From positions 16,386 through 80,385 of the forward strand of contig NZ_FONG01000030.1 in assembly GCF_900112845.1 (NCBI RefSeq): DNA of 64,000 bases, read 5' to 3'. The position numbers and the translations under genes were made by a program. The DNA is from Actinacidiphila alni. Its GTDB lineage: Bacteria; Actinomycetota; Actinomycetes; Streptomycetales; Streptomycetaceae. This document shows positions 50,856 to 59,930 of this stretch, piece after piece. The notes beneath the pieces were generated by a model. It worked only from the letters and a program-made list of their open reading frames with translations. It searched no databases and was not told the DNA's origin. The first letter of the stretch is position 1. Each line of letters starts with the position of its first letter.

Positions 50856-51797
50856 GTGACAGCGCTCGAACCGGCGGTCTCCCTGGCCGTGGACGCCTAC
50901 CGTACGTGCGAGTTCGTCACCCTGGCCCGGGACGGTACGCCGCTGGCGTGGCCGACGGTGGCGCGACGCCGGGAGGACGGCACCTTCCTGATCACGACAT
51001 CGCTCGCGTTCGCGCAGAAGGCGCTGAACGTCCGCCGCGACGGCCGCGTGGCCCTGCTGTTCTCCGACCCCACCGGCAGCGGGCTCGACACCCCCGAGCA
51101 GGTCGTCGTCTCCGGAACGGCGGCCTGCCCCGAGGAGATCGTGACGTCGCCGCGCGGCGAGGAGGCGTACTGGTCGGCCCTGTTCGACCGGCAGCCCGAC
51201 AGCCGCCGCTACGTCGATCCCCCCGTCCGCGCCCTCATGGACTGGTACTACCTGCGGCTGCTGATCACCGTCACCCCGACGGACGTCCGCACCCGCGCCC
51301 CGCTGTCCGACGCACCGACGGAGGACAGCCACGCCGACGGCGCGTCGGCCGACCTGCCCGGCGCCGCCGTCCTGGCCGATTTCCGTACCGCCGTGCTCGC
51401 CGCCCGCGACGCCTCCGGCGCGCCGCGACTGGTGCGGACCCGTACCACGCCGGTCCCCGGCGGCTTCGGCGTCGACCCGGGTGTCGAACGAAGCATCGTC
51501 CCCGGCCCGGCCTCACTGCTCGTGCACCGTCACGACGAACGGCTGGCCGGCATCCGCAACGCCCTGGTGCGAGGCGAACTGACACGGACGCCGGAGGGCG
51601 GCTGGGCCCTGCTGCCCGAGCGGGTGATCGAGCCCTCGGGCGACGGCCGTCCGCGCGACCTGGTGCGGACCCTGCTCACCTGCCGGCGTACGGCGAAGTC
51701 CTATCTGCGGCGCAGGAATCTGGAACGGCCGCGGGTGGACTGGCCGGGCTTCAAGGCTCTCGCCGCCGAATCGGCCGCGCGCGGTGGCCGGACCTGA
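50856..51797 (+). CDS. Pyridoxamine 5'-phosphate oxidase-like protein
   Basis: A 313-residue protein. The N-terminal ~150 residues form a split-barrel flavin/heme-binding fold: CEFVTLARDGTPLAWPTVARRREDGTFLITTSLAFAQKALNVRRDGRVALLFSDP and VVVSGTAACPEEI. The C-terminal half (ADFRTAVLAARDASGAPRLVRTRTTP...LLVHRHDERLAGIRNALVRGEL) looks like a second, shorter barrel copy. GTG 50856 follows GAAGAGG. Substrate unknown; deazaflavin- or FMN-dependent reduction is possible. Confidence 0.78.
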   Translation: MTALEPAVSLAVDAYRTCEFVTLARDGTPLAWPTVARRREDGTFLITTSLAFAQKALNVRRDGRVALLFSDPTGSGLDTPEQVVVSGTAACPEEIVTSPRGEEAYWSALFDRQPDSRRYVDPPVRALMDWYYLRLLITVTPTDVRTRAPLSDAPTEDSHADGASADLPGAAVLADFRTAVLAARDASGAPRLVRTRTTPVPGGFGVDPGVERSIVPGPASLLVHRHDERLAGIRNALVRGELTRTPEGGWALLPERVIEPSGDGRPRDLVRTLLTCRRTAKSYLRRRNLERPRVDWPGFKALAAESAARGGRT

Positions 51798-51909
51798 CCG
51801 CCGCCGGTCCGTGGGACGCGGCGCCCTTCCGGCCCGCGCTTTCGTGACGCTTTTCCTCCGTCCGGCCGCGGGCAAGCGAAAATTAAGCGGCGACTGCGAC
51901 GTTGCGGCA

Positions 51910-52164
51910 ATGAACGTTCCGTTGGATTCCCGGCCGGCCGGCGCGTGCGACCGTACAGACCGGCGCAAGGAGATGGTGCGCGAGGCGCTGGCGGGGCTGG
52001 CACCCGGACACCGGGAGGTCTTGGTCCGCGTCAAGTACCAGGGTGAGTCGGCGGCCCAGGTGGCCCGCGCGCTCGGGCTGCCGCCGGACACGGTCGTCGC
52101 CCGGATCCATCTCGCCGTCGAGGCGTTCGCCGCCGCGCTCGCCCAGCGGGGCTACACCGCCTGA
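51910..52164 (+). CDS. Stand-alone sigma-70 region 4 protein
   Basis: An 84-residue protein made almost only of sigma region 4: REALAGLAPGHREVLVRVKYQGESAAQVARALGLPPDTVVARIHLAVEAFAAALAQRGYTA. Region 2 is absent and the bases upstream do not encode one in any nearby frame. It aligns through to its last residues with the ECF sigma at 48720 (RGYTA against RGYTT). It could be a remnant of a duplicated sigma gene, or a functional DNA-binding or RNA-polymerase-binding regulator. Confidence 0.65.
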   Translation: MNVPLDSRPAGACDRTDRRKEMVREALAGLAPGHREVLVRVKYQGESAAQVARALGLPPDTVVARIHLAVEAFAAALAQRGYTA

Positions 52165-52281
52165 GCGGTGCGACCGTACGGGGAGCGGTGTCTGAACCGC
52201 GACCGGGGCCCCGTCCGTATTTCCGGGTGACACTGACCCGATATGCGGCCCGTCCGGCCGTTGCCACCCTGGAGCGTTTCC

Positions 52282-53241
52282 ATGCCGAGCACGCCTGTGG
52301 CCGCTGCCACCACCGAGACCAGCATCGCGCCGACGACCGCCGCCGAGGTGGTGGACAGCATGGAACGCATGCACGGGAAACACCCCGGCTTCCGCCGTTC
52401 CGGCGCTCGCGGCGCCTGCTTCACGGGCACCTTCACGCCCACGGGCGAGGCAGCGGCGCTCACCACCGCCGGCCACCTCCAGGACATACCGGTCCCGGCC
52501 GTCGCGCGGTTCTCGAACTCCGAGGGGAACCCGGCCGCGCGCGACGGCGTCCCGGTCGCGCGCGGCATGGCGGTGCGGTTCGCACTGCCGGACGGCGACG
52601 AGACCGACCTGATCGCGATGACCGTGCCGCTGTTCGTCGCCTCCAACCCGCGCCAGTTCCTCGACCTGACCGAGGCACTGCGCCCTGACCCCGCCACCGG
52701 CGGACCGGACCCGGCCAAGGTGCAGGCGTACCTGGGCGCCCACCCGCACCTGGTCGAAGCCGTCACCCAGTGCCCGCCGGTCCCCGTCAGCTACGCCACC
52801 GCCGCGTACTGGGCCGTGCACGCCTTCGTCTGGACCGACGCGGCGGGCAACCGGCAGCCGGTGCGGTACCGCTGGGAGCCGGAGGCCGGGCGTGCCGAGC
52901 TGTCGGAGGAAGAGGCCGCGGCCCGTACCGACCACTATCTGACGGACGAACTGCGCGAGCGCCTGGGCCGCGGCCCGGTGGTCTACACGCTCCGGGTCCA
53001 GCTCGGCGAGGACGGCGACCCGACCGACGACCCCAGCGTCGCCTGGCCGCAGGAGCGCACCGAGATCACCGCGGGCCGCCTGGAGCTGACCGGCCCCGTG
53101 GACGACCAGCGGCTGTGGGACACCCAGCGCTTCAGCCCGGTCCGGCTCACCGACGGCATCGAGCTGTCCGACGACCCGGTGCTCGCCTTCCGCGCCAACG
53201 CCTACGCCGAGTCCTACCGCAGGCGCAGCCGGGAGGGCTGA
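52282..53241 (+). CDS. Catalase-family heme protein lacking the distal His
   Basis: A 319-residue mini-catalase of the SrpA/catalase-related-peroxidase family. Landmarks: HPGFRRSGARGACFTGTFTPTGEA, VARFSNSEGNPAARDGVPVARGMAVRF, YWAVHAFVWTDAAGN, DDPSVAWPQER, and proximal-Tyr segment FRANAYAESYRRR. Family members have NHA(K/R)G where this one has SGARG, so the catalytic distal His is replaced by Gly41. It may bind heme yet not dismutate peroxide normally. ATG 52282 follows GGAG. No signal peptide. Confidence 0.82.
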   Translation: MPSTPVAAATTETSIAPTTAAEVVDSMERMHGKHPGFRRSGARGACFTGTFTPTGEAAALTTAGHLQDIPVPAVARFSNSEGNPAARDGVPVARGMAVRFALPDGDETDLIAMTVPLFVASNPRQFLDLTEALRPDPATGGPDPAKVQAYLGAHPHLVEAVTQCPPVPVSYATAAYWAVHAFVWTDAAGNRQPVRYRWEPEAGRAELSEEEAAARTDHYLTDELRERLGRGPVVYTLRVQLGEDGDPTDDPSVAWPQERTEITAGRLELTGPVDDQRLWDTQRFSPVRLTDGIELSDDPVLAFRANAYAESYRRRSREG

Positions 53242-53404
53242 CCGTACGACCGAGGTGAGCCGATCGCGGGGCCTGGTAGAACATACGCAGGCCGCGAGGC
53301 GGCCTCGGCCGCCCGGCCCCGGCACGTAAGGACACCGTGGCAGTTCGACCTGCGCACCGGCCGGCGCCCGCGTCTCCCGCGGCACGGGCCCCTGGAACGT
53401 GACC

Positions 53405-56400
53405 ATGAACGACGACGGCATGCACCTGCGGCTGCTCGGCCGGCTGGAGCTGGCGAACGGCAACGGTTCCGTCGTCCTGCCCGGCGCGGTCTCGCGGGCG
53501 ATCGTCGGCCGGCTGCTGCTGGCCGGGGGAGCGGTCGTGCCGCGCCGCACCCTCATCGACGACCTGTGGGAGGAACGCGGCGCGAAGGATCCCGTCAACG
53601 CCCTCCAGGTCCAGGTCACCAAGGTCCGTGCCGCCCTCGCCGCACAGGGCGAGGGAAATCGCGTGCTGTTCCGCGACGGCGGGTACCGGTTCGTGCTCGG
53701 CCCGCACGACGAGGTCGACACCGCCTGTTTCGAAGCCGCCGTGCGCGAGGGCCGCGCGCATCTGGCGGACGGCGCCCACCAGTTGGCGGCGGACGCCTTC
53801 CGGCGCGGGCTGCGGCTGTGGCGGGGCCGCGCGCTGGACGACGTGACCGGCCGGGTGTTCGACACCGAACGGGCGCGCCTGGAGGACCTGCGGCTGAGCG
53901 CGGTCGAGGAGGCCGCCGCCGCGATGCTGGAACTCGGCCGCGCCCAGGAAGTGATCCCCGAGCTGACCGCTCTGGTCGCCGAGGCGCCGCTGCGCGAACG
54001 CGCCCGCTCCCGGCTGATGCTCGCGCTCTACCGCTGCGGACGGCAGGGCGAGGCCATCGAGGTGTACGAGACGGGACGCCGCCTGCTGCGGGCCGAACTG
54101 GGCGTCGGGCCCTCGCCCGAACTGCGCGCCCTGCACGCCGCGATCCTGGACCACGCCCCGTCCCTGCGGGTGGCGGCGCCGACGCGGCCGACCGCGGCGG
54201 GCGTCCCCGACGCCGTACGTGCCGCCGCTGAACGGACCGACACCGCATGGGCCCACGCGGCAGCCGCCGGGCCGCGGCCGGAACCCGCCTCCGAGGTCCG
54301 TCCCGGGACCGCCGAGGGCAACCTCGGCCGCGCCCTCGGCCCCTTCGTCGGCCGGGCGGACGACCTCCGGGGGCTGCGCGAGACCGTCGGCCGGGAGCGG
54401 CTGGTGACCGTCGTCGGACCGGGCGGGGTCGGCAAGACCCGGCTGGCGATGGAGGTGTGCGCGCTGGCGCAGCCGTCGTACGGCGGTGTGTGGTGGGTGG
54501 ACCTCGCCTCGGCCGACAGCGCGAGCGTCCTCGCCGCCGTCGCGGGCGCCCTCGGCCTGTCGGACGCCTCCGTCCGCCCCGACCAGCCGCCGCACGACCA
54601 CCTCCGGCGGATCACGTCCTTCCTCGCCGGGCGCCGGGCCCTGCTCGTCCTCGACAACTGCGAGCACCTGCTCGACCCGGCCGCCTCGCTCGTGGCCGCC
54701 CTGCTCGGCCCGTGTGCCGCGCTGACGGTGCTGACCACCAGCAGGGCGCCGCTGGCCGTCGCGGGCGAGGCGCTGTACCCGCTGGCCCCCCTGCCCGACG
54801 ACGAGGCGGCGGAACTCTTCACCGTCCGCGCCGCCATGATCGAACCGTCCTTCACCGCCGACGCGGCGGACGCGGGCGACATCCGCTCGCTGTGCCGCGC
54901 GCTGGACGGCCTGCCGCTCGCCGTCGAACTGGCGGCGGCACACGTCCGCATGCTGCCGGTCCGGGAGATCGCGGCCCGCCTCGACGACCGCTTCGCCCTG
55001 CTGACCAAGGGGCAGCGCACCGCCCCCGCCAGGCACCGTACGCTGCGTGCCGTCCTCGACTGGAGCTACGCGCTGCTCGACGCCCCCGAACAGCGCGTGC
55101 TGACCGAACTCGCCCTGTACGTCGGCGGCTGCTCCGTCGAGGCGGCGGAGGCGGCGATCACCCTGCCCGGCGCGGACGGCGGCGACGTCCTGCACGTACT
55201 GGCGCGGCTGGTCGACAAGTCGCTGCTCACCTCGGTCGCCACCCCCGACGGCAGCCGGCTGCGCATGCTGGAGACGGTCCGTGAGTACGCGCTCGACCGG
55301 TTGCGGGAGAGCGGCGGCGCGGAGCGGGCCGAGGAACGTTTCATGGCGTGGGCGCTCGGTTTCGTGCGCGAGGGCACCAGACGGCTCACGTCCGGGGCGC
55401 AGAAGGAGTGGGCCGCGCGGCTGGGGGCCGAATCCGCCAACATCAGGGCGGCCTCCGATCTGATGATCGCCCGTTCCCGGGCCGCCATGTCGCTGTGGCT
55501 CGAGGCACGCCTCGGCTACTACTGGGCCATCAGCGGCCGGGAAGAGGAGGGGATCGACCGGCTGGAGCGGAGCCTTCGGGCGTACGACGCGGCCGCGGGC
55601 GGCCCGGCCGCGGAGCCCACCGCCGAGGAGGAACGGGCGCTGGTCTACACCTTCGCCTGGCTGGCCTGGCTCAAGCACGTCTCGGGGCGCCACACGGAGG
55701 CACGTTCGTACATCCGCCGGCACGAGGCCGTCTGGCACGCCTCCACCAACCCGGAGATGACGGTGCTCGGCCCCTGCTACCAGACCCTGCACGCCACCTT
55801 GAACGATGAGGACGACGTGCCGGAACTGGTCGCCAAGGCCGAAGCCATTCTGGAAGGCACAGGATTCCACTGGCAGCAGTCGATGCTCCAGGGGATCTGG
55901 GCGGCCTACTGCCTCCAGCACGGCGACCTCGACGGAGCCCGCCGCCACGGCCGCAACGCCGAGGCGGCCGCCCGCGCCGCCAACGGCGACTTCGCCCGCG
56001 CCTTCTCGCTCACGCTCTGCGGCGACGTGGACGAGTGCGACGGGCTGCACGAACAGGCCCGCGCGCAGTGGGAGGAGGCGGCACGGATCTTCCGGCACAT
56101 CGGCGCGCGCACGCGGTGGGCGTACTGCCTCCTGAAGCTGGTCTGCCTCGACATCGGCCAGGGCGCGCTGCCCGTCGCCGAGGAGCGGCTGGCGCAAGTG
56201 CTGCGGTTCGCGGACGAGTTGAGCGCGGACGACCTCCGGGCCGCGGTGTCCAATCTGCGCGGGGTGCTGCTGTTCCACCGGGGCCGGGTGCCGGAGGCGC
56301 GGGCGGTCTTCGGGCGGGTCTGGGACGACACCACGTCGCCGCCCGACCGCAAGGCGGTCGCCGCCATCGGCATGGCGGTCACCGCGATGGCGGACATGCC

Positions 56401-56617
56401 CGAGAGGACACCGCCGCAGGAGTCCCGGATCTGGGCCGACCGGGCACGGGAGGTCCATACCCGGCTCGTCGCCCCCCTCACCCGCGGCGCGGTCGGCGCC
56501 CTGCTCGACCGGCTCGACGCGTACCGGGCGTCGTCCGGGGCCGACCGGGCGGCCGAGGCCCAGCGCCTGTACACCTGGCTGGCGTCCGGCCGCTCCGTCC
56601 TGGCGGCCTTCAGTTGA
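53405..56617 (+). CDS. SARP-type regulator with NB-ARC and TPR-like domains (paralogue 2)
   Basis: A ~1070-residue relative of the protein at 44314, similar over its whole length (LLGRLELANG; DDLWEERGAKDPVNALQVQVTKVRAAL; P-loop VGPGGVGKTRLAME; LVLDNCEHLLD; GLPLAVELAAAHVRML; LGYYWAISGREEEGIDRLE). It is about 40 residues longer, mostly in an Ala/Pro-rich linker between the activation and NB-ARC domains. GTG 53399 or ATG 53405/53420 are possible starts. The catalase-fold gene ends 163 bases upstream. Regulatory targets unknown. Confidence 0.9.
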   Translation: MNDDGMHLRLLGRLELANGNGSVVLPGAVSRAIVGRLLLAGGAVVPRRTLIDDLWEERGAKDPVNALQVQVTKVRAALAAQGEGNRVLFRDGGYRFVLGPHDEVDTACFEAAVREGRAHLADGAHQLAADAFRRGLRLWRGRALDDVTGRVFDTERARLEDLRLSAVEEAAAAMLELGRAQEVIPELTALVAEAPLRERARSRLMLALYRCGRQGEAIEVYETGRRLLRAELGVGPSPELRALHAAILDHAPSLRVAAPTRPTAAGVPDAVRAAAERTDTAWAHAAAAGPRPEPASEVRPGTAEGNLGRALGPFVGRADDLRGLRETVGRERLVTVVGPGGVGKTRLAMEVCALAQPSYGGVWWVDLASADSASVLAAVAGALGLSDASVRPDQPPHDHLRRITSFLAGRRALLVLDNCEHLLDPAASLVAALLGPCAALTVLTTSRAPLAVAGEALYPLAPLPDDEAAELFTVRAAMIEPSFTADAADAGDIRSLCRALDGLPLAVELAAAHVRMLPVREIAARLDDRFALLTKGQRTAPARHRTLRAVLDWSYALLDAPEQRVLTELALYVGGCSVEAAEAAITLPGADGGDVLHVLARLVDKSLLTSVATPDGSRLRMLETVREYALDRLRESGGAERAEERFMAWALGFVREGTRRLTSGAQKEWAARLGAESANIRAASDLMIARSRAAMSLWLEARLGYYWAISGREEEGIDRLERSLRAYDAAAGGPAAEPTAEEERALVYTFAWLAWLKHVSGRHTEARSYIRRHEAVWHASTNPEMTVLGPCYQTLHATLNDEDDVPELVAKAEAILEGTGFHWQQSMLQGIWAAYCLQHGDLDGARRHGRNAEAAARAANGDFARAFSLTLCGDVDECDGLHEQARAQWEEAARIFRHIGARTRWAYCLLKLVCLDIGQGALPVAEERLAQVLRFADELSADDLRAAVSNLRGVLLFHRGRVPEARAVFGRVWDDTTSPPDRKAVAAIGMAVTAMADMPERTPPQESRIWADRAREVHTRLVAPLTRGAVGALLDRLDAYRASSGADRAAEAQRLYTWLASGRSVLAAFS

Positions 56618-56694
56618 CAGACGCAGGTCGCCGTGCCGGCCGGGGTACCCGTGGAGGCGCGCGCCGCCCGTCCGGCGTTCTGCCGCCTGGCATG

Positions 56695-56719
56695 GCCCCG
56701 GCAGCGGTGCTGCCGGGGC
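56695..56719 (+). terminator. Terminator-like hairpin after SARP paralogue 2
   Basis: GCCCCGGCAGC (56695-56705) and its inverse (56709-56719) form an 11-bp stem with a GGT loop, 78 bases after the stop codon. Confidence 0.6.
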
Positions 56720-56832
56720 GCCGGTGAACCGGCCGGGACATCCGCACGTGTTCCGGCGTGAACGCTGACATGGTGACCCGAGGCCGGTGCCGACTGCTCG
56801 GACTCCGGCCGCACGACCGAGCGAGGCCCCTC

Positions 56833-57783
56833 ATGACGGACGACCAGCTTCCCGCCCGCACCCTGCGTCCCGCCGAACCCCGGGATCTGGCGGCCGTGGC
56901 CGATCTGCTGGCGCTCGCCGGCGCCTCGGACAACCGGCGGGAGACGCTCGAACGGCTCACGGACACCGCGTCGGGAAGCCTCCGGTACGCCTGGGTCGCC
57001 GAGCGCGCCGGCCGGATCGTCGGCGCCGCCAAACTCACCTCGCACCTGCTCTTCCCCGGCACGCTGTCCGCGATGGTCGCGGTCGCGGAGCCGGAGCGGC
57101 GCGCGGGGACCGGCGGCGCGCTCGCCGCGCTGATCGAGCAGCGGCTCGCCACGGTCGAGGGCTACGGCACGGTGACCTGTTCGCTGCGCGACGACTCGGC
57201 CGACGGGCGGCGCTTCGCCGAGGCGCGCGGCTTCACCGCGCACCACCACAGCAAGGGCTGGCGGCTGCCGCTGGCCGCGCTCGGCGACGGCCTCCCCCGG
57301 CTGGCGGCCCGCGCCGCCGACGACAGCGGGGTACGGATCCGGCTCGTGACGGACAGCAGGGCGGAGGCGGCGACGATCATGGAATGCGTCGGGCGGACCA
57401 TGGAATCGCTGCCGATCCCTGCCCAGGAGGGGCAGGAAGTGGACATGAGCCGGGCGGGCGAGCTCATCGGCGACGACGCCGTGACGCTGCTCGCCGAGAC
57501 CGTCGAGGGGACCGCCGCCCGCGTCCGTGGGCTGACCATGGTCACACCCGAGCGGGACGGCCGCTGGAGCACGGTGTACACGGGCGTCGAACCGGACTAC
57601 CGGCGGCGGGGCGTGGCCCGCGCGGTGAAGCTGGCCGCGTTCGCGTACCTGGCGGAGCGGGGCGCGTCGGAGGTGGTCACCCACAACGACTCCGGGAACG
57701 CCGGAATCCTGGGGCTCAACGCCTCGTTCGCGATGGAGCCGGGGGTCGGCTACTGGACGCTCTCGCGTCGGATCGACGGCTGA
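56833..57783 (+). CDS. Tandem GNAT N-acetyltransferase
   Basis: A 316-residue protein with two acetyltransferase folds. Module 1 (residues ~10-150) carries LRPAEPRDLAAVADLLALAGA and VAVAEPERRAGTGGALAALIEQRL, an acetyl-CoA loop. Module 2 (residues ~165-316) has VYTGVEPDYRRRGVARAVKLAAFAYLAERG, the stronger R/QxxGxG/A-type loop, and THNDSGNAGILGLNASFAM, the usual GNAT ending. ATG 56833 with GAGG eight bases upstream is preferred over GTG 56758. Probably modifies an antibiotic or small amine; unknown. Confidence 0.85.
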   Translation: MTDDQLPARTLRPAEPRDLAAVADLLALAGASDNRRETLERLTDTASGSLRYAWVAERAGRIVGAAKLTSHLLFPGTLSAMVAVAEPERRAGTGGALAALIEQRLATVEGYGTVTCSLRDDSADGRRFAEARGFTAHHHSKGWRLPLAALGDGLPRLAARAADDSGVRIRLVTDSRAEAATIMECVGRTMESLPIPAQEGQEVDMSRAGELIGDDAVTLLAETVEGTAARVRGLTMVTPERDGRWSTVYTGVEPDYRRRGVARAVKLAAFAYLAERGASEVVTHNDSGNAGILGLNASFAMEPGVGYWTLSRRIDG

Positions 57784-57802
57784 GCCGCTCCCGTGCGCGG
57801 CG

Positions 57803-58594
57803 TCACGGCACCGAAGGACCGCCCAGGTAGTGCCCCCGGCGGTCGTAGGGCCAGGCGTTGGCCACGCAGCCGTGCAGTCCCTTGATCTGCTGCATCATCG
57901 CCGGGGCAGGCTTGCCCGGTCCCGGGCACCCCTCGTGGCCGTGACCGAGCCGGTGGCCCACCTCGTGGTTGATGACGAGCGCCCGGTATTCGCCGATCGG
58001 ACCGTCGAACTCGGGCGAACCCCGCAGCCACCGTTTGAGATTGACCAGGACGGTCTTGTCGACGGTGCAGTTCAGCTCGCCCCCGGTGTCCAGACCGGCG
58101 TCACCGCACAGCGCGTCCACGGTGCCGGGCGTGGCGATCCGCACGATCAGATCCGCCGGGCCGGAGGCGACGAGCCGGAAAGCGCTGGAACCGTCGGCCG
58201 TCCAGCCGCGCGGGTCGGCGAGTATCCGGCCCACCTCGCGGGCGGCGTCGTCGGCGTCGAGGCCGATGGAGTCCTCGACCTCCACCCTGTACCGCAGAGG
58301 CGTGCCCTCACCGACCGCTTTCGCCGCCAGGCGCGAGACGGTGAACCGGCCCGAGCCGGACGCCGGGACCGTGATGGGGGAGGCGGTCGTCCCGCCGGCC
58401 GGGGACCCGGAGGCGGCCGCGGACGTGGACGGCACGGGACGGACGGCGGCGGGCGCCGCGGAATCCGCGTGCCGAGCCGCTTGGCAGCCGGCCACCGACG
58501 CCCCCAGCGCGACCGCGGCGGACGCGGCGGCCAGGAGTCCGGTCAGGCGACGGCGGGTGCTGGAACCCGTCACCTGGCGGGTGGTGTGTCGCAC
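57803..58594 (-). CDS. DUF3152-type lipoprotein with metzincin-like zinc motif
   Basis: A 263-residue predicted lipoprotein. Signal with lipobox VAGC, a Ser/Ala/Pro linker, then the globular domain: RFTVSRLAAKAVGEGTPLRYRVEVEDSIGLDADDAAREVGRIL, ...ELNCTVDKTVLVNLKRWL, and HEVGHRLGHGHEGCPG. The last fits HExxHxxGxxH of metzincin proteases. Conserved Cys (DALCGDAG, LNCTV, EGCPG, HGCVA) suggest disulfides. GTG 58594 follows GAGGAGG. Likely a surface peptidase; activity unproven. Confidence 0.85.
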   Translation of the reverse strand: MRHTTRQVTGSSTRRRLTGLLAAASAAVALGASVAGCQAARHADSAAPAAVRPVPSTSAAASGSPAGGTTASPITVPASGSGRFTVSRLAAKAVGEGTPLRYRVEVEDSIGLDADDAAREVGRILADPRGWTADGSSAFRLVASGPADLIVRIATPGTVDALCGDAGLDTGGELNCTVDKTVLVNLKRWLRGSPEFDGPIGEYRALVINHEVGHRLGHGHEGCPGPGKPAPAMMQQIKGLHGCVANAWPYDRRGHYLGGPSVP

Positions 58595-58691
58595 GGGACC
58601 TCCTCACGGACAGCGGGGACTGGACTGCCGGGGCCCGCCCCGTCGGACACGGCGGGATCACCGCGTACCGCTAGGCGGGCGCCGGGTGGTG

Positions 58692-59612
58692 TCAGCGGCG
58701 GTGCGCGCCGCAGTGCGCGGCGTCGCGGACCGCCGCGGCCATCGCGTGCTCGCCGAGCGCGTTGGGGTGGGCGGGCGCGGCGGGCGGAGTGGGAACCAGG
58801 GGCTCGATCCACCGCTCACCGGCCGGCCGGCACATGTCGTGACCGATGGTGGGCGTGTAGGTGTCGACGTAGCGGACGCCGGCCGCGCGCGCCTGACCGG
58901 CGAGCATGGCGTTCAGCCGCTTCTCGGTGTCCCTCAGGTAACCGAAGTCGCCGGCCGCGATCGGCACGGCCGCGCTGGTGCAGCCGACACCGTCCTCGGG
59001 GAAGAGGTCGGGGTATCCGACGACGTACACCCGGGCGTGCGGGGCCCGTTGGCGGATGCCGTGCAGTGCCTCGGTGATCCTGGGCGCGATGTCCTGGACG
59101 CGCTGGGCGAGTTGGTCGGTGCCGCCGCTGGTGAAGAAGGCGTGGCACGGGTCCCCGGCGGGGTCGCCCGCGGCCAACTGGGCGCAGGTGGCCAGGTTGT
59201 TGGAGAAGCCGAGGTCGTTTCCGCCGATGGTGAGGGTGACCACGTCGGTGCCGCGGTCGAGGGCGTCGAACTGCGGCGGCAGCGAGTCCTGCGGTCCCGC
59301 CAGCGCGGCAGTGGTGGCCCGCGTACAGCTGACGTCGGTCAGCCGCCACGACGTCGCCGCTGCCAGCACCGAGGGGTAGTTGTGGTCGGAGCGCGCGCAG
59401 GCGGCGTCGGTCTGCTCGGGGATGCCGGGCCCCGAGGCGTAGGAGTCGCCGAGCGCCACGTAATCCGTACCGTGGGAGGCGTGGTGCGCGCGATCGTGGC
59501 CGGACGGGGCGGCCGAGGCGTCGGCCGCCCCGGTCCCCGCGGCGACGGCCACCGCGGCGCAGAGCACCGCCGCGCCCCGCAGCAGGCCCCGCCGCTTGGT
59601 GTGTTGAGTCAC
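58692..59612 (-). CDS. Secreted SGNH/GDSL hydrolase
   Basis: A 306-residue esterase/lipase. Tat-type signal (TKRRGLLRGAAVLCAAVAVAAG...ASA). SGNH blocks: Ser in YVALGDSYASG, Gly/Asn in LTIGGNDLGFSNN, and Asp/His-type end APAHPNALGEHAMAAAV. Six Cys residues could form three disulfides as in Streptomyces lipases (for example CARSDHNYP, VSCTRAT). GTG 59612 puts the signal at the N-terminus. It probably hydrolyses lipid or acyl esters outside the cell. Confidence 0.88.
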   Translation of the reverse strand: MTQHTKRRGLLRGAAVLCAAVAVAAGTGAADASAAPSGHDRAHHASHGTDYVALGDSYASGPGIPEQTDAACARSDHNYPSVLAAATSWRLTDVSCTRATTAALAGPQDSLPPQFDALDRGTDVVTLTIGGNDLGFSNNLATCAQLAAGDPAGDPCHAFFTSGGTDQLAQRVQDIAPRITEALHGIRQRAPHARVYVVGYPDLFPEDGVGCTSAAVPIAAGDFGYLRDTEKRLNAMLAGQARAAGVRYVDTYTPTIGHDMCRPAGERWIEPLVPTPPAAPAHPNALGEHAMAAAVRDAAHCGAHRR

Positions 59613-59930
59613 GTGTCCGTGTTCCTGACTTTCCGGGCCGGTCGCGCCGGCCGTCTGGTCATGACAGCCGGTGTGATGCGGTACCGGCACAGCGACACAC
59701 GTCCGGGCGGCGGCGGAGGTTCACCGGCGACCGGGTCCGCCGCCTCGCCCGACAACCGGGTCCGGACCCGGGCCGGTGAGCCGTGGGTCGCGGGCGCGGG
59801 ACGGTGAACCGAACCGTCGCCGCCGCCGTGCACAGGACCGGAGGACAGGCTCCTTCCGTCCTCGGCACCGGTCGCGCCGCACCGCCGCCCGACCGGTGCC
59901 CCGGCCCGTCCCGACCCCAGGAACCGCCAC
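59613..59930. other. Divergent gap, no recognised element
   Basis: 318 bases between the SGNH hydrolase and the flavin monooxygenase. It must hold both promoters, but no convincing hexamer pair, palindrome or small gene was found. Confidence 0.5.

Noticed and set aside
53147..56458. A 1103-codon minus-strand frame antisense to the second SARP gene
   Set aside because: Its translation is Arg/Gly/Val-rich with no domain; it mirrors the third-position GC bias of the plus-strand gene.
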